In this document: positions 1-9,649 of the stretch, in pieces
How the letters are laid out: each line of letters begins with the position of its first letter
Numbering within the stretch: the first letter of the stretch is position 1
Source: Actinernus sp. WN-2022
Taxonomy: Eukaryota; Cnidaria; Anthozoa; Actiniaria; Actinernidae
Assembly (NCBI GenBank): GCA_030867875.1
Contig: JAOWCC010000936.1
Coordinates: forward strand, 82,059,032 to 82,123,031
Length of the DNA stretch: 64,000 nucleotides
Direction: 5' to 3'
Translations under genes and position numbers: made by a program
The notes under the pieces: generated by a model
Databases searched by the model: none
What the model was told of the DNA's origin: nothing
The model's input: only the letters and a program-made list of their open reading frames with translations

Positions 1-2
1 AA

Positions 3-320
3 CAAACCATCGATCACTTCATACCAAACAGATGGTACAGGTTTACAGGTCTTGCGGGAGACCGCATGCCTACCGAGTGCACCCTTAGAGGCCGATGTGG
101 TACGATTGAAACTGGCTGGATGAAGGGAGTGCTCCCCAATGTTACCGACGGCGCAGTAGATAGGAAGGTGTGTTTCTCAGGCAGCAATGACGGACTCGTG
201 AATTGCGGTTGCGGAGAAGTTGAAGTCAGCATCCGTGTTCGGGACTGCGGTGGTTTCTATGTGTACAGGTTACCTGACGTACCTGGCTGTTATCGTCGGT
301 ATTGTGGCAATGGAGCTTAG
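3..320 (+). CDS. Gene A: last exon of a D8C-domain secreted protein (5' truncated by window edge)
   Basis: The frame from base 3 to the TAG at 318-320 encodes a uromodulin/GP2/OIT3-type D8C domain. Visible hallmarks are WYRFTG near the start, CGTIETGWMKG, a VCF block, RVRDCGGFYVYRL and the terminal C-x3-YCGN. The domain is read without an intron in the visible part. One oddity is the block after VCF: paralogues here have a short loop and adjacent cysteines (NCC), whereas this copy has a longer loop and C-G-C. The upstream exons (signal peptide and WSC-like domain in the paralogues) lie left of the window. The domain family is extracellular; in mammalian UMOD and GP2 it belongs to the part that binds bacterial fimbriae. 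Function here is unknown. The stop is followed by GTCAGT, a possible donor to a 3' UTR exon at 1069. Confidence 0.8.
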   Translation, partial: QTIDHFIPNRWYRFTGLAGDRMPTECTLRGRCGTIETGWMKGVLPNVTDGAVDRKVCFSGSNDGLVNCGCGEVEVSIRVRDCGGFYVYRLPDVPGCYRRYCGNGA

Positions 321-515
321 GTCAGTGACGATAGACAGCTTAACATTCACGGTAGTATTAATAAAGTTACCTAGTCTTACCTGGCTGTTATCTCCGCTAT
401 TGTGGCAATGGAGCTTAGGTCAGTGACGATAGACAGCTTAACATTTACATTAATAAAGTTACCTAGTCTTACCTGGCTGTTATCTCCGCTATTGTGGCAA
501 TAGAGGTTAGGTGAG
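269..515 (+). repeat. Tandem triplication of the gene A 3' coding end
   Basis: A unit of 97 then 92 bases starts at 269, 366 and 458, the last copy ending near 515. Each copy begins GTTACCT and carries codons for PGCY-x-RYCGN plus a stop. The first two also carry an ATTAATAAAG polyadenylation-like signal. Copies 2 and 3 encode the more canonical LRYCGN but lie out of frame and beyond the first stop. Copy 3 ends in TTAG|GTGAGT, a better splice donor than the GTCAGT in copies 1 and 2. Confidence 0.85.
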
Positions 516-667
516 TAGTTAGTACCTTATCCTGCCGTACTACACACTAAACTCTCTACTACGATTCATGTATTCTAAAGGGTTACCGGGATGATATTTA
601 AACCACTATAAGTAAGACGGAACAGTTGTTGGCCTGACCAAATGAAGTCTATCATTCGTTTATAATT

Positions 668-775
668 AACAATTAGACTATGAGCTCGAAGTTTCTATCG
701 GCTGACAGTTGACGAGCAGCGTAGCTCCGATTCAATTATCAGCAATAGAAACTGAGAGCGAGTAGTCTAATTGTT
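668..775. repeat. Short inverted repeat (MITE-like, about 108 bp)
   Basis: ACAATTAGACTA near 669 and its complement TAGTCTAATTGT near 763 are the ends of arms of about 30 bases that share the inner TTTCTAT/ATAGAAA. The size and terminal inversion suit a small non-autonomous DNA element. No target duplication was established. Confidence 0.55.
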
Positions 776-891
776 TTAGTACAGAAACCAACTAGTATAT
801 ATATAGTTCAATCTTAAACTGAAGCAAAAATTTTTTTAACATTTTGATGACTTCCCAGCCATTGTTTTGCTTTTGAAAGCCGGTTTTTTTC

Positions 892-955
892 GCTACTCAC
901 TATCTATCACTTTGCTACTCACTATCTATCACAGAATAGATAGTGAGTAGCTTAG
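892..955. repeat. Duplicated and inverted CTACTCACTATCTATC motif
   Basis: The 18-base motif occurs twice directly (near 893 and 914) and once inverted (near 936-951), so either direct copy can pair with the inverted one. The fold would be a strong hairpin. It lies in the putative 3' UTR intron of gene A. Confidence 0.6.
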
Positions 956-1068
956 CAAATCAGATTGCAGGATTGGTGATAGAACACTAGTTGGTTTCTA
1001 CTAATCTCTAATAGCAATGTGTTTTTCACATTTGTCTTATTGTAAGTTATGTTTTTTCCTTCCTACAG

Positions 1069-1200
1069 GGCAATTAGCACGTAATCCACCTCAAGACCCA
1101 ACGATGGTGATAAACCCGGCACTAACATTGGATTATTGAGAAATCAGTTCTACCGCATAACAGTTTAAAAGGGGAAATAAAGATAATTTCATTTCATCAA
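1069..1200 (+). other. Putative 3' UTR exon of gene A
   Basis: A pyrimidine-rich tract ending CTACAG at 1068 gives a convincing acceptor, and AATAAA at 1176-1181 gives a polyadenylation signal. The interval has no useful reading frame. Genes B and C show the same layout (donor at or near the stop, UTR exon downstream), which is the main reason for this call. It is inferred from splice signals only. Confidence 0.5.
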
Positions 1201-1837
1201 TGAAAGAGGCTAAAACTAAGGACAAAGCAGCAACATATGTCATTTTTCTCATCTAAAGCCTTCACATCAGCTGTCACATGTAATAAACCAAGCAATAAAT
1301 ATGAAATGATACACGAGGCCCTTGTTGAACCCAGTGGTTTTCTGTGCAGATTTTCCCTCCGCGCTGCTATCATCGATATTTTTTTCCACCACGCGTCAAT
1401 ATGTTCATCGTTAAACCGCTGTTCTATTATTCATCTCATTTCTGAATCTAATCATGCCGCAACTGATTGACATTCAGCTGAGTGACAAAATAAATCTCAA
1501 AACGGATGGCAGACGTTGCCTTTACTTGTCTATAATTCCATAGAAACCTTCTGATATCAAGGAAAGAACGCACCGTTGGCCGGTCAGTTCGAGTCAGTAG
1601 TCTAATTAGAATTTGTTGGTGCCCTTGCTCATTTGTTATAAGCAAAATGTGATTTTTATTGTTTCTCCTGACGGGTTCTGCTGACCATTCAGTAAAAATT
1701 CCTTGTAGTCACTGTCTCAGGAGTTGTTAATTGATTTTGTTGGTAATTTTGTCTCCTGCATTGCATTCGTCTTTATTCTGCAATTATTTACCAGTAATAT
1801 TCCATTTTATTTTGTCTAAAACTTTTGAGTCTATACC

Positions 1838-2410
1838 TCTTATTAAACTCACTTGCTCGGTCCGTACCGTAAGTTATGCACCGAGTTCTTTCCTGGTTTA
1901 TAAAGAAAAAGGGGGGAACAAGGATCCATAACTTACGCCGTTACGGACCGAGTCCACAACATACGGTACGGACCGAGACCATGACATACGGTACGGACCG
2001 AGTCCATAACATACGGTACGGACCGAGTCCATAACATACGGTACGGACCGTGTCCATAACATACGGTACGGACCGAGACCATGACATACGGTACGAACCG
2101 AGACCATGACATACGGTACGGATCGGGTCCATAACATACGGTACGGACCGAGTCCATAACATACGGTACGAACCGAGACCATGACATACGGTACGGATCG
2201 GGTCCATAACATACGGTACGGACCGAGTCCATAACATACGGTACGGACCAAGTCCATAACATACGGTACGGACCAAGCAAGTGAGTTTAATAAGATGTTT
2301 AGTATATGGATCAAAAGTGTTCAAAAGCACCTTTGCTTCATTTTTTCTTTGAAACCAAAAGTTAACAGAAAGTCCGTACGGGACGTTATGGACCGCAAAC
2401 TGAGCAATCA
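1838..2410. repeat. Dispersed repeat with inverted ends and an internal 25-bp minisatellite
   Basis: The interval from about 1935 to 2280 consists of roughly 14 copies of a 25-bp unit containing CATACGGTACGGACCGAG. It is bounded by an inverted pair: TTAAACTCACTTGCTCGGTC near 1842 and its near-complement ending at about 2292. Because 25 is not divisible by three and the unit has no minus-strand stop, three overlapping minus frames stay open; these are not genes. A second, shorter copy of the flank occurs at 13625-13900. Confidence 0.8.
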
Positions 2411-2419
2411 TAGCCCACC

Positions 2420-3400
2420 AAGTTTACCATATCTAATAAACCACATTTCGATCCGCATATACAAACACAGGAAACCCAAGCGGGAATCACAAATGCACAA
2501 GTATTACGCCATAGTAAATACCTCTTATTAATCGCGTGCGAGGGATATGTGAACACTATCCATCGCCAGAAAAACGCGACACGGCCGATTGTGCAATATC
2601 AATTTCGGCTCAGAGGTCAGCAAACACAGTTCGTATAAAATTACAAGCAAACTATGGGGGGAAAACGCTTAATCTCGATTTCTCACTTTCCTGAGTACGA
2701 TTTAAAAAATGTCTAACCAGGATCTCAATCTACAATATGAATTAAATAGTTCTACCTACATTTCTATAATCAGCTCGTGAATTTTAGGTGTCGTTTTTTT
2801 TCAAACATAAACGAGTGTTTTGACTCAAATTATTACAGAGCTAGAGTGAGAATTGGCGAGAAAAGAGCTTACTTACTGTTTATAACTTGGATTCTGAGGT
2901 GGAATATACTGTATTTTGCAAAATGTCTATAGCAGGCCTTCTGAACGAAGGCTTCATCGTCGTCACTAAATGCCATTAGAGCAGCTGTGGATTTCTTTGC
3001 GGTTTCGTTTTTGCAGTTGAATATTTCGATCTTGGCCATCTTTGTGCGCTAAATCCTGTAAATTTGGCTGTCTTGAGACCAACATATCTCTGGCCACGAG
3101 CGTCTAAAACACCACGAACACATACCAATGGACAACTTGTTCTCTCCTTATGAAACTGCAGTGTATTTGTAACTGACCAGCAGTTATTCAAATGAATTGT
3201 CCCTTTTTAAAAATAGGCCCTAGCCGGACCTATAGAGAAGAGTCTGCGATACTAATTGTGGTCAGCGATATCTCCCATTCGTGCCCGTTTTGAGGCTTGA
3301 GAGACAGTAAACAACAATATTTTAGTATGGAAGGCGGCTCTAATAGCTTAAAAATAGAGGAAAAGCTTAAATAAAACTGAGAAAGGAGAAAAAGAAGTTA
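2420..3400. other. Intergenic, nothing recognised
   Basis: AT-rich sequence with scattered stops in all frames. The small open frames (for example 2976-3191 on the minus strand) lack any recognisable domain or codon signal. A poly(A) tract ends it near 3411. Confidence 0.6.
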
Positions 3401-3415
3401 AAAAAAAAAAATGGG

Positions 3416-3487
3416 TGTCCCCCGTAGGAGTCGAACTCCGGTCGCGGGATTTTAAGGCCGACGCCCTAACCACTCGACTATAGAGCC
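3416..3487 (-). tRNA. tRNA-Leu(UAA)-like sequence, probably degenerate
   Basis: On the minus strand the segment starts GGCTCTATAGTCGAGTGG, a tRNA D-arm with a box A match. It continues with a CTTAAAA loop (anticodon TAA) and GGAGTTCGACTCC, a box B match. A long T run follows on the same strand and would end pol III transcription. Against function, the acceptor ends do not pair, the anticodon stem is poor and the long variable arm of tRNA-Leu is missing. It could be a tRNA pseudogene or a tRNA-derived SINE head. Confidence 0.45.
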
Positions 3488-3499
3488 GACCTACTTGTA

Positions 3500-4860
3500 A
3501 CGCCGCTGACAATTGCTAAATGTCGCTTATTTCTGGCGATGCTGTGCATGGCATCGAAGTTTTAATACTTGCAGCTAGCTAGGAGGAGGTGCTGTCAAAT
3601 TCTCAGTAATGCTAAAAAGAAAGAACATCGATAATACATGCTGACTTTGGTTTGCTTATATAACAGAGTATGACTTTGGTAAACAGGGACACATTTGTTC
3701 AGCTCCCAGGTGCAATCCGGTGACATCTTCCTTATTGTATTGGTAAAAGAAAGAGCAGAAAATTGACTCGAAAAAAACTAGCTCTTTTTGATCGAAAGTA
3801 CACGATTTGTGTGATTAACGGCAGAGCACGCAGCTCAAAAGTACAGGCCTGAGTTTCTCAGTCTGATTAGCGTTTATCCTGGATTAAATTGTAACCGAGA
3901 ATTCTGCTTCTCTTGGCGTGGCTTTCTCAATATCAGTCTAGGATTACAAGTATAATGGTAGTACTACTCATTTCTCATCAAGGTCATCAAGCAATAAGTT
4001 TTTAATCTCAAGTCAGTAGTCCACGAGTTATACGTTAGCAAATCAAACTTACCCTTAATCCTATATAGATTAGCGGGCTTTGACAAACAGGGCCCTGGCG
4101 AGTCACCCACAGCAGTAATGAAACTGAAAAGCGTTCATTGGTCATCGCCAACTAGAAAACAGTTGAATAAACAGCAAGGCTATTCAGCATTTACATATCA
4201 TAAGAAGAACAAAACCAAGACTTTAGCTCATTCTAAGCTGAAGAAAGATACTGAATCCGGCTTTTTTTTAATTCGTAGCCAAACATTGAAACAATGATAC
4301 GAAATTTGATTTCTTCACAAAAGCAAAGTTTGTTCTGAGATTCGTTGTTGGACGTTCTGTTGAACTGACAATCGGCGGTCCTAATCATTACCGGTAATGA
4401 AATCATGCTCTGTGAAATCGAGATGGAAAGTCTAATAACGCAAAATTAATTCAATGATATTGCAGATATTGTATCATTTGGATGAAGGAAGAAACACAAA
4501 ATAAACACAAATTGTCCTGAATGGGTTTAATTCTTATGGTCTAAGTAAAAACAACAACTTTGTTAAGCAAACATTCATTGTCTTAAATATGATGGTGTTC
4601 AATGAACGCCAATAACCGTTTCAATTCATTTTGTGAGTGCCGCGAAACCTTTGAGACAACTTATAATCTTCAGTGCGTTGGTGGCCGAGTTTTAATCAGT
4701 CTACTGTCAACATCGTTAGACGAAACTGTGAGTTGGAAAGGCTCTGTATGGCTTACCACTTCCACCTGTCGCCCTTGACAGATCGGAAAGTCATCTTAAA
4801 CAGTTGACTCCTCAGCGAGTTAGGTTTTAAAAAGCCCAGCTTTTACTCATTCGATAGTAA
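3500..4860. other. Intergenic sequence upstream of gene B
   Basis: No coding exon, RNA gene or clear repeat is recognised. All frames contain frequent stops. Confidence 0.6.
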
Positions 4861-4871
4861 AGCAAGGCAGT

Positions 4872-4877
4872 TATAAT
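4872..4877 (+). promoter_or_regulatory. Candidate TATA box of gene B
   Basis: TATAAT lies 96 bases before the gene B start codon. Genes C and D also have TATA-like elements 80-90 bases before their start codons, so a shared core promoter layout is plausible. Confidence 0.4.
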
Positions 4878-4967
4878 ACGGAAGGCGCACACGAGACTTA
4901 TCAGTCTTTCACAAAAAAACTCCGTGAACTCCTAAATTGTGTAAGGTGTGGGGAATCATTTGAAATC

Positions 4968-7507
4968 ATGAGGGCGTGCGGCTTGGGAGTTTTTGCTTTG
5001 GTGGCTCTTCTGTGTACACATGAAATGTCAACAATAAAAGGTAAGGCTCCCTTCTGAATGAGCCACATTTGAATTCACTTTGAAGTATAGACTATTAGTC
5101 ACGACTTTAACTGATCTTATGATCACCGAGTCTCTAACGTATTCCTGTGGCCCATATTCTGTCTCCTGAAGCTTTACGGTCTTCTTGCGAATGATTTCAG
5201 GCCAAATATCAGAATATAGACTTTGTTGTTTTTATTTGTAGATGATCAAGGTCCCTAAGTTCAAAACGTCTAGCACTGAAGAGAGTATCCAGACAAACTA
5301 CTATAAATACCAAATTATTCGTTGTTTTAGAACGAAGTAACATCACGAACACTACTAAGAAATGAGTTTTCTCTTCCTCTAGAGTGGCAACCGATCGAAT
5401 AATAATTACGTGGCACACCTTACCGCTATAGACTACGAACAGTGTGCTTAACGTGTTTGTGAATAATCTATCAAATTCAATCATCAGCCAGTAACAAATA
5501 TGAGTTGGTTGGTTGCTATAGAGACGGTGGAGGAAAAGCTCGACCGATGCAGCAGATCATCGCAAACTACCGCGATCGATTTGTAAAGTGGTCAGCGGAT
5601 GAATTCACTGAGATCATCGAGACATGTGCAGCTGCAGCACAACGTCAGGGTTACCTGTACTTCAGCATACAGTACTTTGGCGAGTGCTGGAGTGGACCGC
5701 AGGCTCACATGACCTATGACAAGGATGGCAGATCTGACAAGTGTACGTTTGGAGTTGGACAGGACTGGGTCAACTCTGTTTACAGACTCCTGGGAGAGGG
5801 TATGATTGTTTGTTACCGATACACATTCTCTAACACTCTTATATACTGTTTTATATAATAATAAGACCGAAACGCACGCCCTGATTGGTCAAGAGCCGTG
5901 TGTTATTAGAAGACACATTTATCAATTCGTTTTGAGTGGATATTTTCATAGTTTTTAGTTTGCATTTACTATATGCGTCTCATGGTGCACTTCTTTGTTC
6001 CCTTCACGTTGTGACGTCATCTGTGCATCCGATAAGAGAACAAACACAAGGCAGAATGGAATGTTAAATACGGGGCAGAAATATCCGCTGAAAGCCCTTT
6101 GAAGTATTACATGTCACTGGTTGATTAGTCACTGGTTGATTAGTCACTGGTTGATTAGTCACTGGTTGATTAGTCACTGGTTGATTAGTCACTGGTTGAT
6201 TAGTTGGAGTCAATTCGGACGTTTTATTGCGTTTTTCAAATTATTATAATTAATCCCAAAGCCTTGTTCCGCACATGCCAACTTCACGGTTGTGCCGTCG
6301 CTGCTTATTTTCATTCAATTTTTAATTTATACTCTGCCTTTCTCCTTTCTTCATTTGTGACGGCTTATTCCTATCACACAAGTTTATCCACCCTACGTTA
6401 ACTGCCTTAAGCTTGACTTCTTTACTCCACGGCATACGTCACGTCTTCTCAGCTAAGGACGTAAAACCGTTATAGGACTAAGTCAACAGAGGGCCATGTG
6501 GAAGAATACTAAGATACATGTTAGCGGTAAACGTGTTACCCTCTATCAATAAAGTGACTTTATTTCAGAGCGCGAGTGCTCCAGTGCTACATACAGACAG
6601 TTAAGTGACGCAGACCGTGCCGTATCTCATCAGCTTCTGCCGGGTGTCACGCCCAAGTGTGACTTCATTCTCCCTGTTAAGGCCCGCTGGTACAGGTTTG
6701 CGGGCGCAGCAGGGAATGTGATGGCGACATCATGTCCACCACTCAATCACTGTGGAACTATTGGCCCTGGTTGGATGAGAGGAGATCTACCCTATGACGT
6801 CATTGATAAGGCAGTTAAGAAGATGGTAAGTATAATTGTCTATGCATCCCACATGGCTTGTGTCACCAGACTGTTACATAAAGTCTAATTGAACGGTAAG
6901 GTGAAATGGCCCACGAATTGCTAAACTCAAGAGTGGTAGAGCGCACGCCTGACGTGCAGCAAATCGTTGTTATGGTTACAACTGATACCTTACTTCCCAT
7001 GGCGGTGTGATATCGTATCCGGGTCATGATCCACGTCCTCCAACCCCTCAACTGTCGTGGAATTGATCGATTGACCGCATTCTGGCCAAATAACAATACA
7101 CTGAATGATCACTACAAAATTGCGTATATCGAATATTTTTTTTGCCACTTGAATCAGTACTAACTGTATCCTGAATATCATATCTCAGCAAGTGTTTGTA
7201 GCTTACAGTACAAAATCAGTTGCAAAATGTACCTGAACCAGTGATTTCCAGAGACTATTCCATCTATTTTTATTCTAGCTAGAATACGGTCAACTCGAAC
7301 GCATAATGACTTTCGAGGACTTTCTTTTTCAAACGAGCGTACAATCCCGTTTCTTTTTCTTTCTAGGTCTGTTTCCATCAGCAAGAAGATTGCTGCTTCA
7401 GGACTGTGCCAATCAGTGTTCGTAATTGTGGGAGGTTCTTCGTGTTCAAGTTGCCACGAGCTCCTACGTGCCAATTGCGTTATTGTGGCGCAAATAGACT
7501 GATTTAG
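4968..7507 (+). CDS. Gene B: secreted WSC-like + D8C protein (4 coding exons, 260 aa)
   Basis: Coding exons are 4968-5040, 5488-5799, 6569-6825 and 7367-7507, all with GT-AG introns. They join in one frame with intron phases 1, 1 and 0. Exon 1 encodes a hydrophobic signal peptide (MRACGLGVFALVALLCTH). Exon 2 encodes a WSC-like domain of about 100 residues with VGCYRD, four cysteines, YFSIQYFGECWSG and GVGQDW. Exons 3-4 encode one D8C domain: ECSSA start, RWYRFAGAAG, CGTIGPGWM, VCFHQQEDCC, VRNCGRFFVF and LRYCG before TAG. The protein should be secreted; no membrane segment is seen. The D8C is split by a phase-0 intron just before VCF, unlike gene D, whose D8C exons are unsplit. The stop is followed two bases later by GTAAGG, a donor for a 3' UTR intron. 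Gene family and location are well supported; the biological role is unknown. Confidence 0.85.
6112..6204. repeat. 15-bp minisatellite in intron 2 of gene B
   Basis: Six near-perfect direct copies of GGTTGATTAGTCACT are visible. There are no spacers, so this is a simple minisatellite. Confidence 0.9.
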
Positions 7508-7551
7508 AGGTAAGGCCCCAGCTGGTGGCAAACACACTTTATGTTAACCAT

Positions 7552-7627
7552 GCAGGTACGATAGCAGGTACGATAGCAGGTACGATAGCAGGTACGATAG
7601 CAGGTACGATAGCAGGTACGCTACGGG
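7552..7627. repeat. 12-bp minisatellite after gene B stop
   Basis: About six tandem copies of GCAGGTACGATA begin 45 bases after the gene B stop, inside the putative 3' UTR intron. Every unit contains CAGGTACG, an exact match to a splice donor core (CAG|GTA), so the array could offer decoy donors. Confidence 0.9.
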
Positions 7628-7915
7628 TAGTATAGTCTTTATTATATGATATGCGAGACTGAGTTAACTGTACTGAAATAGTTCATTTGACTTCATTTAT
7701 TTAGTTTGGCTTAAAAACTCCCTTTTCAAATACGCGGGAAATAAAGGGGGCAAAGGAATATCAGTGATTTTAGTCTTTTTTTCAATAGAATAAAATGGTT
7801 AATACATAGCAGATATGTCTTCCATCTTCTTGAATAAACACAGCAGTTCAGTATTAAAGGATACGATGTAAAAACTATTGTTGATCTGCGTCGGCGGGGA
7901 ATATAAACACTGGTG

Positions 7916-8085
7916 TGATCAACTGAAAGTCGACTAAGGTATGCTAATCACCGGGAGGAGCGAGTAGCAGCTGACGTTTCGAGTGCTAGCAAATGACGCT
8001 CTGACGAAGGGCTAGCGCTCGAAACGTCAGCTGCTACTCACTCTCCACGGCGGTTAGCAAACCTTAGTCGACTTTTAGTTGATCA
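7916..8085. repeat. Foldback element, about 170 bp
   Basis: Outer arms GTCGACTAAGGT / ACCTTAGTCGAC and inner arms CAGCTGACGTTTCGAG / CTCGAAACGTCAGCTG pair across a short centre. The whole interval is nearly palindromic, as expected for a foldback or MITE-type element. Confidence 0.75.
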
Positions 8086-8116
8086 TACAGTTATTAAAAA
8101 CGCATCTCTGAAAAAA

Positions 8117-8185
8117 TAGCCTGCATCGCATCCGAACTGAACCCCGGTTAAGTCCGGGGTTCAGTTCGGATGCGACGCAGGCTAT
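8117..8185. repeat. Near-perfect hairpin, about 31-bp arms
   Basis: GCATCCGAACTGAACCCCGG pairs with CCGGGGTTCAGTTCGGATGC around a loop of only a few bases. It is probably a short foldback transposon end-to-end copy. Such a stem can also stall polymerases and cause assembly errors. Confidence 0.8.
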
Positions 8186-8252
8186 GAAAAAATGGTCACA
8201 TAGAAGATTTGCGGTGAGCAATTATTTGACGTTTTATTCTTTTTCTTTTCAG

Positions 8253-8610
8253 AACGCAACTGTTGCACTGCAGACTTACAGGATTACAGCATATTATTAA
8301 TTAATTCAGTGTGGTTCAGCAAAATTTGATTAATACAATTAGCTATAAAGTCACTCTATCAAGTCCTTGTGTATTTTCTATCAAGTCCTTGTGTATAGTT
8401 ACCTGCTGCACAATGCACTTGCTTACGGCGGGCTCCCATTTAGCATAAATTAAAGAAAAGCAGAAGGATTATATGAGTTCGACTCAAATTAACTTATTTT
8501 GCGACAACCGATATGAACAGTAAATGTACTGATAGTGTACTCTACAGGACAGGAACAACTGACAATGGTTGAAATTCTGTGTACGTTAGGAATAAATATG
8601 GAATAAAACA
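8253..8610 (+). other. Putative 3' UTR exon of gene B
   Basis: A strong T/C tract ends in TTTTCAG at 8252. AATAAA signals occur at 8591 and about 8602. There is no open frame. Together with the GTAAGG donor at the gene B stop this fits a spliced 3' UTR. Confidence 0.5.
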
Positions 8611-8933
8611 GCAGTGGCCGGATATACAGTAGCAGTAACATTACGAATTTATAGTATTGATGATTATATGAAAAGCGCTAATAATTAACCAACACTAAGC
8701 TACTAATGTTCCCACGCATTAATACCAACCTTAGCCTGTTTTCGAACTCGGAGTATGGGCTTCCTGTGGCAGGGGAAGAAAAGAGAAGAGGGAGACTGGA
8801 GCCTTCCTCTTTCCCCCAAGCCTCTTCATCTCTTTTACCACAGGAACCCCAAATTAGAGATGCCAGCGGACAAGGGGAGTATTAGATTGTTATTACTATT
8901 TTATTTTATCTAATCAAACTAGACTTGTTATTC

Positions 8934-9184
8934 ACTCTTCTTAATATTTATGCGCATATCTAATTCACTACTCGAAAACGAGGCTATCCCCGCATCGAGG
9001 ATGCCGCAATGTGCATCCGAGTTCGAAAGGACAATTCAGGATTTTTCTTTTGTCTCCAACGCATAGAGGAACACAGCAATATTCCGTCCGCGACGCCATT
9101 TTGCTTTTCAGCTAAGCAACGATGCGGGGATAGCCTCGTTTTCCAGTAGCTAATTATATGCGCATAAATATTAAGAAGAGTCAA
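8934..9184. repeat. TIR element, about 250 bp
   Basis: ACTCTTCTTAATATTTATGC at the left and its complement at the right form inverted arms of roughly 65 bases. The inner ends carry GAGGCTATCCCCGCATCG and its complement. It is typical of a MITE and has no coding capacity. Confidence 0.75.
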
Positions 9185-9352
9185 TAGGCCATTTTGACGA
9201 TGTTGCGCGCGCATTGAGATCAATATACAAGCAATCAAGAAAACAAAAGATTGTCATGCAACACTGAGTTTTGGCGGGCCACATTCTGGTTTTTGGCGGG
9301 CCACATGCTTTTGTTTTCAATGCTGCACAACATCGTCAAAATGGGCCTATTG
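9182..9352. repeat. Second TIR element abutting the previous one
   Basis: CAATAGGCCATTTTGACGAT at 9183 is mirrored by ATCGTCAAAATGGGCCTATTG ending at 9352, giving arms of about 24 bases. The direct repeat TTTTGGCGGGCCACAT near 9270-9306 lies inside. Confidence 0.7.
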
Positions 9353-9649
9353 TGGGTGTAGAAAATCCAAACGAGACATTTTGTACGAGAGAAGGTGGAA
9401 ATTGTTCCTATTGTGTTATCTTCCGTTTGAGCGGCACTTTTCAAGGGTTCGTTTATTCCACACACAAAAGTAAAGAGGTATGTATACATATGAATAAAGA
9501 GAGTGGAGGATGCCTCTCCTTCCCGGTTAGACTTCACTGTTCTGTAGGTCGTATCCTATTGGACTTCACTGATAAAGAATCCCATTGTTTTAGGGTTAGG
9601 GTTTGTATTGTTCTAGGGGTAGGCTATTGTTTGGGTAACCAATAACATT

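Noticed and set aside
1898..2411. Three overlapping minus-strand open frames with VPYVMDSVRTVC-type repeats
   Set aside because: They are produced by a stop-free 25-bp minisatellite read in three frames; no start context, no domain and no codon signal.
9590..9612. Telomere-like TTAGGG (also short CCCTAA repeats near 34220)
   Set aside because: Only two units in each place; too short to claim an interstitial telomere.
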